Assembly: GCA_018333455.1 (NCBI GenBank)
Contig: JAGXTN010000049.1
Span: 1-63,434 of the forward strand
DNA: 63,434 nucleotides
Source of the DNA: Dethiobacter sp.
Lineage (GTDB): Bacteria > Bacillota > Dethiobacteria > Dethiobacterales > Dethiobacteraceae
Direction: 5' to 3'
Shown piece by piece: positions 1 to 8,097 of this stretch. A program made the position numbers and the translations under genes. The notes beneath the pieces are model-generated. The model did not search any database. It was given only the letters and a program-made list of their open reading frames with translations, and was not told the origin of the DNA. How positions within the stretch are numbered: position 1 is the first letter of the stretch; each line of letters begins with the position of its first letter.

Positions 1-158
1 CGTACATGTCGGACCAATGTATAGTCTACCGGGACATTTGCTGAGGAGGCTGCCTTACTGTAACGTACAGCTAGGCGAGCAGCTTCCAGCAGAGTAGATT
101 CCGGCGGGTCTGCGCTTTTAATGATCATCATCGGACGGTTTATGTTACAGATTATCCG
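1..158 (-). pseudogene. Truncated RqcH/NFACT (FbpA-like) C-terminal fragment, runs off the left edge
   Basis: Read on the minus strand, positions 131 to 3 encode a peptide with the run TLLEAARLAVRYSKAA followed by VPVDYTLVRHV. This is the C-terminal NFACT-R signature of RqcH, the ribosome quality-control factor that recruits tRNA-Ala to stalled 50S subunits. In the intact family the segment follows a WFH...GSH motif. Here an in-frame stop lies at 159-161 and the preceding codons do not match, so the 5' part is missing. The fragment continues beyond position 1. It could be a decayed gene copy or a contig-end artefact; the family match rests on motif recognition only. Confidence 0.55.
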
Positions 159-195
159 TCATAAGTTCCGAGCAAAACTATAAATTTCAGAAAAG

Positions 196-216
196 AGGGT
201 CGTAGACCCTTTTTTT
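196..216 (+). terminator. Rho-independent terminator-like hairpin
   Basis: A 6-bp stem (AGGGTC/GACCCT, 196-201 and 205-210) with a GTA loop is followed by six T residues. It points rightward, but the next rightward gene starts only at 375, so it either ends a transcript from outside the window or insulates the regulator gene. Confidence 0.6.
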
Positions 217-374
217 GTTCGAGCGAAAATAACATTTTCTTTTGCCAAAAAGAAGGAATTCTGCATTTTAATGTAGAAAGATGTAGCATCAAATTTCATT
301 ACAATTCACAGGCATTTTTTCATGTAGTAAGATTGTAGTTAAATAATTCCTGTCTTTTAAGGGGGACCTGCGGA
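217..374. other. AT-rich intergenic region ahead of the HTH gene
   Basis: No open frame with a ribosome site is visible here. The stretch is AT-rich and presumably holds the promoter of the regulator at 375, but I could not pick a convincing -35/-10 pair. Confidence 0.4.
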
Positions 375-833
375 ATGCAGGAGTACTACACTGTGGCAGA
401 AGTGGCTGAAATAAAAAATGTAAACCCCGAAACTGTCCGTCGCTGGTTGCGTGACGGAAAAATTTCGGGGCAACGTCTGGGCGGCACAAAATCCGGCTGG
501 CGCATTCACCGTAATGAACTTTATCCGGAAGAGCCGCACCTGGAACAGCGAATTGTGGATCTAATTAAAAATATGCTGGAAGACAGAGCCATGTTTAACC
601 AGTTTGCTCGGGATGTCCTTTATCTGCTAAAAAAAACAACTCGCCAACTATTACCGGAAGAAACAACTGAAATGTTTCTCGCCCGAACTAGCGCAAGAGA
701 CCCGGAGCTTACTGCGGTGCTGTGGCGAAGCCGGGTAAGCGAACAGAAAGACATTTTGGAAGATGTGTGTAGCATTCTGGAAAAGAATTATGAAAATTGC
801 AAGAAAAGTTGGCAAACCAGTCTAGGGAAATAA
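375..833 (+). CDS. Helix-turn-helix DNA-binding protein, excisionase/MerR-like
   Basis: This 152-aa protein opens with a winged-helix HTH of the excisionase (HTH_17/MerR-like) type: YYTVAEVAEI at residues 4-13, then PETVRRWLRDGKISGQRL and a WRIHRNEL wing. The remaining roughly 100 residues are predicted helical and charged, with no recognised ligand domain. A GGGGG ribosome site lies 8 nt before the ATG. It stands alone, with a terminator-like hairpin upstream and the 106-bp repeat downstream. It probably binds DNA as a regulator; the target is unknown. A phage excisionase role is possible, but no complete integrase lies nearby. Confidence 0.8.
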   Translation: MQEYYTVAEVAEIKNVNPETVRRWLRDGKISGQRLGGTKSGWRIHRNELYPEEPHLEQRIVDLIKNMLEDRAMFNQFARDVLYLLKKTTRQLLPEETTEMFLARTSARDPELTAVLWRSRVSEQKDILEDVCSILEKNYENCKKSWQTSLGK

Positions 834-887
834 TTGAATCAACGCATAAACAACTCCCTGCAGATAAAATCAACTAGAGTGTGAACG

Positions 888-922
888 GCAAGGTAAGAGC
901 GCTGTCCGCACTTGCTTTTTTT
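888..922 (+). terminator. Weak terminator-like hairpin after the HTH gene
   Basis: GCAAG (888-892) pairs with CTTGC (911-915) and is followed by seven T residues. The intervening 18 nt contain a small AGCGCT palindrome. The outer stem is only 5 bp, so this is a modest candidate. Confidence 0.35.
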
Positions 923-990
923 GTAGCATAGGAAATTATATCGTTCAGGGAAGCTACGATCCTATGCGTTGGGGTTTGTAAGGGGCGTGC

Positions 991-1096
991 CCCTTACGCT
1001 CGCGGGGTGCTCAGAGCCCGCAGGCTCGCCGAAGGGGCGGCAGCCCCTAGCGGACAAGAAAAACGCATCTTTGGATAAAGCGCGAAGCGTTTTTCT
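991..1096 (+). repeat. 106-bp dispersed repeat, copy 1
   Basis: These 106 bases recur without a mismatch, inverted, at 63312-63417. Inside are three potential hairpins: GCGGG/CCCGC, AGGGGC/GCCCCT around 1033-1048, and GAAAAACGC/GCGTTTTTC (about 1058-1095), the last resembling a bidirectional terminator. No coding frame or transposase accompanies it. It looks like a palindromic intergenic element of the REP/MITE kind rather than a gene. Confidence 0.85.
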
Positions 1097-1205
1097 AGTT
1101 CTCCTGTGCTGGGGACGATTCTTTTTGTCAGACTACTTGATTTTATCGCTGCAGTTTCCACTCATCAAGCATGCTTAACAGTAGCAAGAAACCATATCTT
1201 GAATT

Positions 1206-1418
1206 CTAAAGAAAGATATTGAAAAATACCTGCATAATTGCCAACACTACATGAACCACGGCAAAAATCGTACCCCAAATCGCCAGTCGATGATGCCAGC
1301 GTCCCTTAAGCAGCCATCTATGGCGTCGGCCAAAATAGACGGCAGCCACAGCCGCAAAAATCAACAAAGCGGCGAGCAATCCGAACCAAATTATCATTCT
1401 GTATCCAAAGATGAACAC
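1206..1418 (-). CDS. Small two-helix membrane protein with conserved-looking histidines
   Basis: A GTG start at 1418 lies 7 nt after a strong AAGGAGG site, giving 70 aa; an upstream TTG at 1484 in the same frame has no ribosome site. The protein has two hydrophobic helices separated by a basic loop, RRHRWLLKGRWHHRLAIWG, with another His inside helix two (VVHVVLAIMQ). Histidines at helix ends are typical of small b-type cytochrome or ferric-reductase-like domains, so haem binding is possible but unproven. The gene is divergent from the GalT-like gene and followed leftward by the repeat. I do not recognise a named family. Confidence 0.6.
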   Translation of the reverse strand: MFIFGYRMIIWFGLLAALLIFAAVAAVYFGRRHRWLLKGRWHHRLAIWGTIFAVVHVVLAIMQVFFNIFL

Positions 1419-1537
1419 CTTCTTGCCTCCTTCTCTTTGCTTCCTGCGCCTGCCTGCTGTTACCTCATTATTCTTGACCGCCAATGTCAGTTGAGGTAAG
1501 ATTTAAACAAAGACTGTTTAAGTTTCAGGAGGCATGT

Positions 1538-2569
1538 ATGAGTATAATATTTCGCCGCGAAACTGTAATGGCCACACTGCTGGATCCACGCAAAGATTTT
1601 GCGCCTGTAAAACACGAAATGGAGTTTCGCTATGACCCCTTAACGGGACGATCCACACGCCTAGCCCATTTAGGAGCCATCAAGCCACAACCACTGGACT
1701 ACTCTGACTTTGAAGGTGACAATAAAGGATTTTGCCCGTTCTGTCCTCCAAATATAGCTCGCGTCACTTCTATTTTTCCTCAAGAACTGGTTCCGGAGGG
1801 CCGCCTACGCCAGGGAGCGGCTACCCTTATTGCCAATATAGCTCCGTATGATGTTTACAGCGGACTCGTTGTCCTCTCCGACAAGCACATCCTTTCAATG
1901 GCAGAACTTACGGCAGAAGTGCTGTGCGATGCTTTCACGCTGGCAATGAAGTTTTTGGCATCCGTCCGCCTCTACGATAAAAGTATTCCCTACTTTTTTA
2001 TCGGTTGGAACTATATGCCGCCATCCGGTGGTGGATTGGTGCACCCACATATTCAGGTCTTTGGTAGCAACAATCCAGGCAATGTATTTATGGATAACCT
2101 CCATAGCACCCGCCGCTACAAGACAGAGAATAACCGCCTATACTGGCCAGATTATCTTGCTGAAGAGATAAAATTGGGCCAGCGATTTCTTGGTAAGACC
2201 GGCGAGATTTACTGGCTTACCCCCTTTGCCCCACTTGGTGTGCTGGGTGATGTCCTTGGGGTAGGCCCCCACAACTGCACCCCCCGGGAATTACAGGGAG
2301 CATTGTTAGCAAATTTGACAGACGGACTTGTTCGCCTCTTCTCCTATTACAGGAACAACGGCATCTTTAGCTTTAACGCATCTATCTGCTTTAGCCCGGC
2401 AGGCGACGATGAAATTCCCTTGCTAATCCGCTTCTCACCCCGCACCTTCCTAAACACTAAATACTTCCCGCCCGACACTAATTTTTTTCAGGTCATGATG
2501 CAACAACCCGTCTGCGTCGTACGTCCTGAAAAGTTGGCAGACGAGATACGTCCTTTCTTTTTAGCATAA
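1538..2569 (+). CDS. Galactose-1-phosphate uridylyltransferase family protein (HIT superfamily)
   Basis: The product is 343 aa, started at ATG 1538 because AGGAGG ends 5 nt before it; an in-frame ATG upstream at 1484 lacks such a site. The fold is GalT-like: a zinc-type CPFC pair at residues 66-69, His117 (SDKH) and the nucleotidyl-transfer motif HPHIQ at 169-173, in which the second His is the expected nucleophile. GalT exchanges UMP between UDP-glucose and galactose-1-phosphate. No galK or galE neighbour is present, and clostridial relatives of this kind often have unassigned sugar substrates, so the exact substrate is open. Confidence 0.75.
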   Translation: MSIIFRRETVMATLLDPRKDFAPVKHEMEFRYDPLTGRSTRLAHLGAIKPQPLDYSDFEGDNKGFCPFCPPNIARVTSIFPQELVPEGRLRQGAATLIANIAPYDVYSGLVVLSDKHILSMAELTAEVLCDAFTLAMKFLASVRLYDKSIPYFFIGWNYMPPSGGGLVHPHIQVFGSNNPGNVFMDNLHSTRRYKTENNRLYWPDYLAEEIKLGQRFLGKTGEIYWLTPFAPLGVLGDVLGVGPHNCTPRELQGALLANLTDGLVRLFSYYRNNGIFSFNASICFSPAGDDEIPLLIRFSPRTFLNTKYFPPDTNFFQVMMQQPVCVVRPEKLADEIRPFFLA

Positions 2570-2626
2570 ACTTTAACACAATCGGGAAACTAGCTGCTAA
2601 AGCCTTTGGTTTTTGCCTCAATCTGT

Positions 2627-2640
2627 AAAAGTATACTTTT
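2627..2640. promoter_or_regulatory. 14-bp perfect palindrome AAAAGTATACTTTT
   Basis: The self-complementary sequence lies about 47 bp upstream of the SPW-like gene, between it and the GalT-like gene. It could be an operator, but no regulator gene points to it. Confidence 0.3.
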
Positions 2641-2686
2641 TAATAAAAAAGTGCAGATTAATGGCAAAAGGAGGTGCAGCCAAAAG

Positions 2687-2869
2687 ATGACCACGTTTCA
2701 CTGGATACACATTATTGCTGGCGTCTGGTTAGCGTTCGTAAATTTTATGCCCTTTCTGACAACAAACATGCTGATGTTTAACAATGTGACAATCGGCATT
2801 ATTATTGCCATTTATAACGCGTACATGTTATTTGCTCAGAGTAAAATTAATACAAAGAGCAAAAGTTAA
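2687..2869 (+). CDS. SPW-repeat-like small membrane protein
   Basis: The ATG at 2687 follows AAGGAGGTG by 10 nt and gives 60 aa; an upstream in-frame start at 2606 has no site. The sequence HWIHIIAGVWLAFVNFMPF followed by NNVTIGIIIAIYNAYML resembles one SPW repeat (W..IAGIWL...P...WNNI.vGi). Two membrane helices are expected, with a lysine-rich tail. SPW proteins are integral membrane proteins of unknown function. A strong terminator follows within 45 bp, so this is probably a monocistronic gene. Confidence 0.65.
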   Translation: MTTFHWIHIIAGVWLAFVNFMPFLTTNMLMFNNVTIGIIIAIYNAYMLFAQSKINTKSKS

Positions 2870-2912
2870 TTATAGCCACTAGCGGGCTTCTGCTTAGCCA
2901 ATAGTCATCCAA

Positions 2913-2950
2913 CTGTAGACTAGGAAAAATCCTAGTCTACAGCTTTTTTT
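2913..2950 (+). terminator. Strong terminator after the SPW-like gene
   Basis: A perfect 12-bp stem (2913-2924 with 2931-2942), a 6-nt loop, then C and seven T residues. The stop codon of the opposing DUF166 gene lies inside the right arm, so the two convergent transcripts share this hairpin. Confidence 0.9.
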
Positions 2951-3657
2951 AGCGCATTTTCCATTCCCTCATTAAAAATCCGGCCGGAATTGTGCATTAT
3001 TGTATCTATCCCACTGTCGGTCTGCTCAAATTTCATGGAGGCCAAACATGGGTAACTCAAACACATCAAGCCTGAGGTGGGCACCGCTTTGCTGGCATCC
3101 ATCCCCTTTAAAAGACCCACAGTATATTCCGTAGAACCACAGGGTGAACCGCGTAAAACCCGAGCCTCCATAATCTGTCCACTCTCTGTCAGCGTCACGT
3201 CGAGAATCGGTTTCCCAAAATGTCGGCTGAATTCGCAAATTATTTCATTTGCATAAGATTGCACTGCTCCACCAAAACCGACAGTATTCTCATCGAGAGA
3301 GCAAAGCGGCTCAGGGAAAACGATAGTAACACCTTTCAATTCCAGCTCTTTGCGCAATTGATTGCGCAATCCAGCGGGAATCCAAGCAGCGTTGTCGATT
3401 GAGGCAATCACAGCCTTACAGCTAGTAAGTTCTGCGATTGCAGGTAACAATTGTGCAGCTTGCGGTGTTTCAGCTAAATGTAAGAGCAAATCGCAACTAG
3501 GTAGCCTATCAGGCAAAAATAATTCCGGCTCATCCACAATTATTTCCTGAATCAGCGGCACATGAAAAGTATTAACTTGCCAGTTAGGAGCTCTTTTGTG
3601 CAGATTATCCACAACTCGCTGGCCATAACCTCCCTGGACTAAAACTAATATTCTCAT
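2932..3657 (-). CDS. DUF166 family protein
   Basis: This 241-aa protein begins MRILVLVQGGYGQRVVDNL, then has LFLPDRLPSCDLLLHL, the IASIDNAAWIP segment, PEPLCSL and the C-terminal LRGSPCGSTEYTVGLL and LSYPCLASM motifs. These are typical of DUF166, a family best known from archaea and anaerobic bacteria, sometimes loosely labelled thymidylate-synthase-like. Several cysteines (PLCSL, SPCGST, YPCLAS) occur in conserved-looking positions and may bind a metal or cluster, which is inference. AGGAGGG precedes the ATG. It is a single gene, convergent with the SPW-like gene. Confidence 0.8.
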   Translation of the reverse strand: MRILVLVQGGYGQRVVDNLHKRAPNWQVNTFHVPLIQEIIVDEPELFLPDRLPSCDLLLHLAETPQAAQLLPAIAELTSCKAVIASIDNAAWIPAGLRNQLRKELELKGVTIVFPEPLCSLDENTVGFGGAVQSYANEIICEFSRHFGKPILDVTLTESGQIMEARVLRGSPCGSTEYTVGLLKGMDASKAVPTSGLMCLSYPCLASMKFEQTDSGIDTIMHNSGRIFNEGMENALKKAVD

Positions 3658-3764
3658 CTCTCATCCCTCCTAGATTACAAAATTTTAGACATTTTTACTA
3701 AATCTCCTGCTTAGAGAAAAAAATCGCAGCCAAAAAGCCCGCGCTTTTTCTAAAGGTTTTAATA

Positions 3765-3794
3765 AAGAAAAGCGTGGCGATCCACGCTTTTCTT
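3765..3794. terminator. Terminator at the 3' end of the flavocytochrome gene
   Basis: A 13-bp perfect stem, AAGAAAAGCGTGG paired with its complement, with loop CGAT. It overlaps the stop codon of the ferric-reductase-like gene (minus strand). A smaller A5GC/GCT5 hairpin lies at 3732-3749. Confidence 0.75.
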
Positions 3795-5055
3795 AAAACT
3801 CAAACAGCTCATGATGTATCCGTCTACCAGGCACCCCTTTTTCACGGAGTGTTTTCATAATTGCCAAGCTAAGCATAGGCGGCCCGCAGACAAAGAAATG
3901 ACACCTAGCCAGCTCAGGTACATATTTGTCGATCACTTTGCCGCCAATCCTGCCCTTCTCTCCCCGCCAACTCTCTTGTGCCGACATTACGTAGACAACT
4001 TTAATATTTTCCATTTCCCGTGCCATCTTGTCTAACTCTTCTTGAAAACATAATGCCTCTTCATCTTTATTGCCCCAGATAATAGTTACTTGCTTTTCAA
4101 TTCTTTCATCATAAATATAACGCAGCATGCTCATAAAAGGTGTAATCCCGATGCCGCCGGCAATGAAAGCCAGCCTATCACAGTCATAATTTAAAAAGCT
4201 AAAAATCCCATACGGCGCATCGATCAGGGCTAAATCGCCTACTTTGGTGTCTTTAATAGTAGCTGTAAAGTCGCCCAATTCCTTCGGTGTAACGGTAAGC
4301 ATCTCCCAAGTAGGACTGGAGGATATGGTAAAGGGATGCGCAGAGGAAAGTTTTCCGTTTCGCAGCAGCCTCAGATACATAAATTGTCCCGGTTGATAAG
4401 CTAATTGTTTTCCTTTAAAATAAAGGCTCCAGATATCTTTAGATTCCTGCTGAACCTTTACTACTTCATACAGATTTTTGCGGATCTTGATTTCCCGGAT
4501 AATCTTTTCGACTAGCAATAGCGCGAACAGGAGGGTAAGAATCAGCCAAATATAATAAAGCAATGACCCCGGCAGAGCGTTTCCAAAAATATGGATTAGC
4601 GCCACGGGAAACAAGATGTAATTGACTTTATGAATGTTTAGCCACAATTCATATGATAGCTTCAGTTTTTTGTGAAAAGAGGCCACAAAGGCTGTCAGCA
4701 TCAGCATCAGCAACACAGTCAGACCAGCAATGCGAAACGGCGTGCCTGCGCTAAACAAACCTTCATGCATAAACAACAGCAGTGGATGTAAAAGTAAAAA
4801 TATTAAGGCTAAGCGACCGAGCAAGCGATGAGCATGAATCATTCTATTTAATCCAAAGCCAGATTCAATCAACTTCAACCGTGAGCTTAAAACGAACTGC
4901 AAAAAGAAAAACCAAAAACCTAGCGAAGCAAAAAGCCTATTGAGCTGCCTAATAGAGAGCGGACTTTCTCCGCCAAGCAAGGCGCTACTTACCCAGGCAT
5001 AGATAATAACCGCAGTAAAAAAAGAAACTACAAGCCAAAATCTCTCTTTTTTCAA
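3793..5055 (-). CDS. Ferric-reductase-like transmembrane flavocytochrome with FAD/NAD(P) domain
   Basis: The start is TTG at 5055, 7 nt after GGAGGT, giving 420 aa; the next upstream TTG overlaps that site. The N-terminal half has about six membrane helices with paired haem-type histidines (IHAHRLLGR, FLLLHPLLL, LNIHK, ALIHIFGN). The C-terminal half is a ferredoxin-reductase module: FAD motif HPFTISSSP, nucleotide motif AGGIGITPFMSML, VCGPPMLS and a terminal HHELFEF. It should move electrons from NAD(P)H across the membrane to iron or another acceptor. No partner gene is adjacent, and a terminator closes it. Confidence 0.88.
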   Translation of the reverse strand: MKKERFWLVVSFFTAVIIYAWVSSALLGGESPLSIRQLNRLFASLGFWFFFLQFVLSSRLKLIESGFGLNRMIHAHRLLGRLALIFLLLHPLLLFMHEGLFSAGTPFRIAGLTVLLMLMLTAFVASFHKKLKLSYELWLNIHKVNYILFPVALIHIFGNALPGSLLYYIWLILTLLFALLLVEKIIREIKIRKNLYEVVKVQQESKDIWSLYFKGKQLAYQPGQFMYLRLLRNGKLSSAHPFTISSSPTWEMLTVTPKELGDFTATIKDTKVGDLALIDAPYGIFSFLNYDCDRLAFIAGGIGITPFMSMLRYIYDERIEKQVTIIWGNKDEEALCFQEELDKMAREMENIKVVYVMSAQESWRGEKGRIGGKVIDKYVPELARCHFFVCGPPMLSLAIMKTLREKGVPGRRIHHELFEF

Positions 5056-5147
5056 CGAGTCTACCTCCAAACAGTAATTATTCTATTTTTACTAGTTTAA
5101 CCTACGCTTTGCTTATTTTCTTTAACATAATCTTACAACAAAAACTA

Positions 5148-5179
5148 AATAAAAGGATGGCGCGAGCCATCCTTTTATT
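5148..5179. terminator. Strong terminator ending the CoA-ligase/symporter operon
   Basis: A 14-bp perfect stem (5148-5161 with 5166-5179), loop GCGA, with A/T-rich flanks on both sides. On the minus strand it follows the last CoA-ligase-like gene by about 30 bp. Confidence 0.9.
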
Positions 5180-5207
5180 AGTTTCCAACCTGCATAAACG
5201 ACACCCG

Positions 5208-6602
5208 TCAACTTCCGGTAGACGAGTGTGCCACAATCCTCTGTTCGATAGGATATTTTTCAAAGCCTAAGCGATCCGCCAATTCCTTGTAAGAAGTTGG
5301 CTTGATAGTGAGTGTCACGCCTAAAGCAGCTTGCAATTTTGCCTGCAGACTGCCAGACAACTCAGCCGCTTGATTCTTATCAAGAAAAGCAGCATCGATC
5401 CGCAACTGCGCAGGTTCGCCATGCAAGACTGCCTGCCATAACAGCAGGTTAGGCTCTGCTGCCAAAACGGAATATAGACTGCTTAGATTAACTGTGCGTC
5501 CCTGCTCGCCGCCCAGGTTTTTATAATCATCAAGACGCTCAATTTCACCAAGAACACGTGGAAGAGAGCGCTGACAGACAGGGCAGGGCTCATAAGTAAT
5601 ACTCTCAGCTAAGTCACCGGTGCGAAATCTGACTACACACGAACCAAGCGCATTGAGATTAGTCAAAATTAACTCGCCTCTGCCCTCAACCCCAGGCACA
5701 GCATCAAGCTCCAAAAATGCGTGGTCTGGGTAAAAATGATAGCCGCTGCCTGGCGAACATTCTGCCCAGGCAGACTTAGCCTCATTAAGGAAGTAGACTC
5801 GCTTCACCTGCCCATCCGGAGAACCGACCATGCGCAGCAACACTTCCAAACGCTTTACTTGGGCGAGCGGCACCGGACCATAACCAACAATCAGCTTATT
5901 TAAATTGGGAAACTTCAAATTAAAATGAACTGCCGTTTGCAAAAGAAACTCGGCATAACCAGGCGTGGTAAACAAAGTGGATGCTTCCATATTTTCCATG
6001 GCGGTTAAAATCTTTTCTGTGCCCAGGATCCGGCCACCGCCACTTTGCAGCACAGTTGACCCCAACTTGAGTCCCCCATAATAAACCTGCCAGAAAGACA
6101 AGTTGGGTGCGTAAGACATGGCGTTAACAATAGTATCATCCCTCGTTATACCAAGAATCTCCATCATGCGCAGCCCTGTATCACCTAAGTTTTCAATATC
6201 TGCCACCGAATAGACATACGGTGTTATTTTGCCTGTTCTGCCTGCGGAAAAAAGTAATTGATTCGTTGCATACTTTTTAGGAACAATTTCTCCCGCTGAT
6301 TTTCCTTTAAAAAGTCCAAATAAACCTCCGCCCTTAGACGAAACTGACTGTTCAGGCACTTCAAGAACATAGCGCCGGTAACTCTCAAGATTGTCGGGCT
6401 GAGACAATAAATCACTTTTAACGGTAAAAGGCTGTTTTTGCAAATCAGCAGCTGAACGGGGAACACCGGTTTCCCTCCAGCTATCACGATAAAACGGATG
6501 TCGCACAGCCACTTCACCTGCGAAAAAGTCCTGCATTTGCTGTGCCTGAAATTGTTTAATCTGTTCCGGTGTCATACGGCATAATTTTGCAAAATTCTCC
6601 AA
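5208..6602 (-). CDS. Phenylacetate-CoA ligase-like protein, catalytic lysine apparently lost
   Basis: This 464-aa adenylate-forming protein starts at TTG 6602 behind AAGGAGGG. The P-loop SAGRTGK is at residues 119-125, followed by GVPLAQ-type and FRTGDLAES motifs and a zinc-type CPVC knuckle as in PaaK. It pairs with the paralogue immediately upstream (same N-terminal MEN..KL layout). At the C-terminal A10 position, where PaaK and the paralogue have K..R.VD.R, this protein has IEQRIVAHS (about 452-460), so the acyl-adenylation lysine seems replaced by Ile. It may be inactive alone or act as a partner subunit. Last gene of its operon. Confidence 0.8.
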   Translation of the reverse strand: MENFAKLCRMTPEQIKQFQAQQMQDFFAGEVAVRHPFYRDSWRETGVPRSAADLQKQPFTVKSDLLSQPDNLESYRRYVLEVPEQSVSSKGGGLFGLFKGKSAGEIVPKKYATNQLLFSAGRTGKITPYVYSVADIENLGDTGLRMMEILGITRDDTIVNAMSYAPNLSFWQVYYGGLKLGSTVLQSGGGRILGTEKILTAMENMEASTLFTTPGYAEFLLQTAVHFNLKFPNLNKLIVGYGPVPLAQVKRLEVLLRMVGSPDGQVKRVYFLNEAKSAWAECSPGSGYHFYPDHAFLELDAVPGVEGRGELILTNLNALGSCVVRFRTGDLAESITYEPCPVCQRSLPRVLGEIERLDDYKNLGGEQGRTVNLSSLYSVLAAEPNLLLWQAVLHGEPAQLRIDAAFLDKNQAAELSGSLQAKLQAALGVTLTIKPTSYKELADRLGFEKYPIEQRIVAHSSTGS

Positions 6603-6625
6603 GTATGTTTCCCTCCTTGCGGACT

Positions 6626-8083
6626 CTACTTTTGAGGACGATTGTCAACAATTCGCTTTTCTTTTAATTCCGTTTCCATCCCTACGCGAGCCAAAACCTG
6701 TTCCGCAGGAAGAAAGATAATTTGATTGGGCGCCACTTCTGTATCACGAATAACTTTCTGCCGCAAGTCACTTTTTAATTCCTCGATGTTTACCCCGGCA
6801 GCAGGTGCAATATACAGATTAATCTCATCTAAATCAAAGGGATCATTGTTGCGTTTGCAGACTTCTACCTGCCACTCGACAACCTGAGGATGGCCCATCA
6901 TTAAGGGGAAGAAGTTATTCAAATTTACCAATGTACCCTTCACTTTTGTCAAATCAAACTCTTTAAATTCCGACTTGCGCTGCAGATTAGCAGTGATTCG
7001 CGGCACTGTGCGACCACAGTTAGGACAGGGAGTGTAAAGAATCCCGCCTTTAGCCACATCGCCGGTGCGATAACGAAGCAGGCAACTGCCGCGCCAGTCA
7101 AGCGCAGTATAGACAATTTCACCTTCTTCTCCTTCAGCCACATGTTCACCAGTCGCCGGGTCGATCATCTCAATTATCTCGGTATCCGGGTAAGTATGAT
7201 AGCCGTAAGAGTCATGTGAAGGACATTCTCCCCAGGCTAAACGGCTTTCCGTACAAGCGTACGTGGCTAAAACCTGAGGGTTTTTCGCGCCCATTTCCTG
7301 TAAAAGAGCGATAATTTTATCTTTTAGCCCCGGCGGCACACGCTCCCCGCCGAAAAGGACCTTTTGCACAGAAGAATAGTCTCTCTTCTGTTCGGCTGCT
7401 TGACGCAAAAAGTAATACGCATACCCTGGAATAAAGGAAATAACTGTTGCCTTCATCATCTCCACCGCACTCATCAGATTTTGAGTGCCCATTACCTTGC
7501 CGCCGCCGCTATGCAGAGAGGCGACGCCCATGCTATCTGCTGCGAAAAAGGCCTGCCAAAAAGCCAAATGCGGTGCATAGGGAAAAGCATTCACAAGAAT
7601 ATCTTTTTCGCTCAACGCAAAAACGTCCAGCAGACGCCTGCCAGCCTCCCGAATAGTTTCAAGGTCACGCAAGGTGTAGACAAAGGGAGTGGGCTTAGCC
7701 GTCCGACCGGTAGTAAAATGAATATGTGCCGGCTTATAATCATAAATTTTTTCGTCAACCACCTGTTTGCCACCATAAGGGGACAACTTAGCCATGTGTC
7801 CATATTTTTCTGAAACTTCTTCGTCAGGGCGAATAATAAAGTCACGATGTTTGGCTGGCTCTGCGTCTGTGGGCGCGATGTCTTCCTTGTAGGTAAACGG
7901 CAGATGAACTAAATCCTGGACCCCTTTAAACTTATAGGGGTCCAGTTTAAGCTCCTGAAAAATACGCCTATAATGTGGACTGTAGGGATAAATTTGATTC
8001 ACTATGAAGGCCCGCAGTTTGCGATCCTGCATTTGACGAACCTCTGCCCACGGTTTTTTGCTAAGTTTTTCCCAATTTTCCAT
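6626..8083 (-). CDS. Phenylacetate-CoA ligase family protein (AMP-forming)
   Basis: This 485-aa member of the PaaK branch of acyl-CoA synthetases carries the P-loop TTGRTAKPTP at 124-133, YRTGD at 338-342, the CPNC zinc knuckle at 353-356 and an intact A10 segment, LKEKRIVDNR, with the expected lysine near residue 474. Such enzymes adenylate a carboxylic acid and transfer it to CoA. It lies 15 bp downstream of a sodium:solute symporter and 23 bp upstream of a paralogue, suggesting that the imported solute is a carboxylate activated on entry. The acid is unknown; phenylacetate or another aryl acid is only a family default. Confidence 0.85.
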   Translation of the reverse strand: MENWEKLSKKPWAEVRQMQDRKLRAFIVNQIYPYSPHYRRIFQELKLDPYKFKGVQDLVHLPFTYKEDIAPTDAEPAKHRDFIIRPDEEVSEKYGHMAKLSPYGGKQVVDEKIYDYKPAHIHFTTGRTAKPTPFVYTLRDLETIREAGRRLLDVFALSEKDILVNAFPYAPHLAFWQAFFAADSMGVASLHSGGGKVMGTQNLMSAVEMMKATVISFIPGYAYYFLRQAAEQKRDYSSVQKVLFGGERVPPGLKDKIIALLQEMGAKNPQVLATYACTESRLAWGECPSHDSYGYHTYPDTEIIEMIDPATGEHVAEGEEGEIVYTALDWRGSCLLRYRTGDVAKGGILYTPCPNCGRTVPRITANLQRKSEFKEFDLTKVKGTLVNLNNFFPLMMGHPQVVEWQVEVCKRNNDPFDLDEINLYIAPAAGVNIEELKSDLRQKVIRDTEVAPNQIIFLPAEQVLARVGMETELKEKRIVDNRPQK

Positions 8084-8097
8084 GCATCAGCACTCCC

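Larger units (their letters stand above)
834..1205. other. Gene-free stretch with hairpins and a dispersed repeat
   Basis: This 372-bp gap holds a weak terminator-like hairpin (888-922), an 8-bp inverted repeat GCATAGGA/TCCTATGC (926-933 and 960-967) with a further TCGT/ACGA inner stem, and one full copy of the 106-bp repeat (991-1096). An open frame of 69 codons across it reads through the repeat, has no ribosome site and is not credible as a gene. Confidence 0.7.

Noticed and set aside
969-1178. Open frame of 69 codons on the plus strand
   Set aside because: It reads through the palindromic 106-bp repeat, has no ribosome site and no family resemblance.
7364-7813. 149-codon plus-strand frame
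   Set aside because: Antisense to a well-supported CoA ligase gene; composition is that of a shadow frame.
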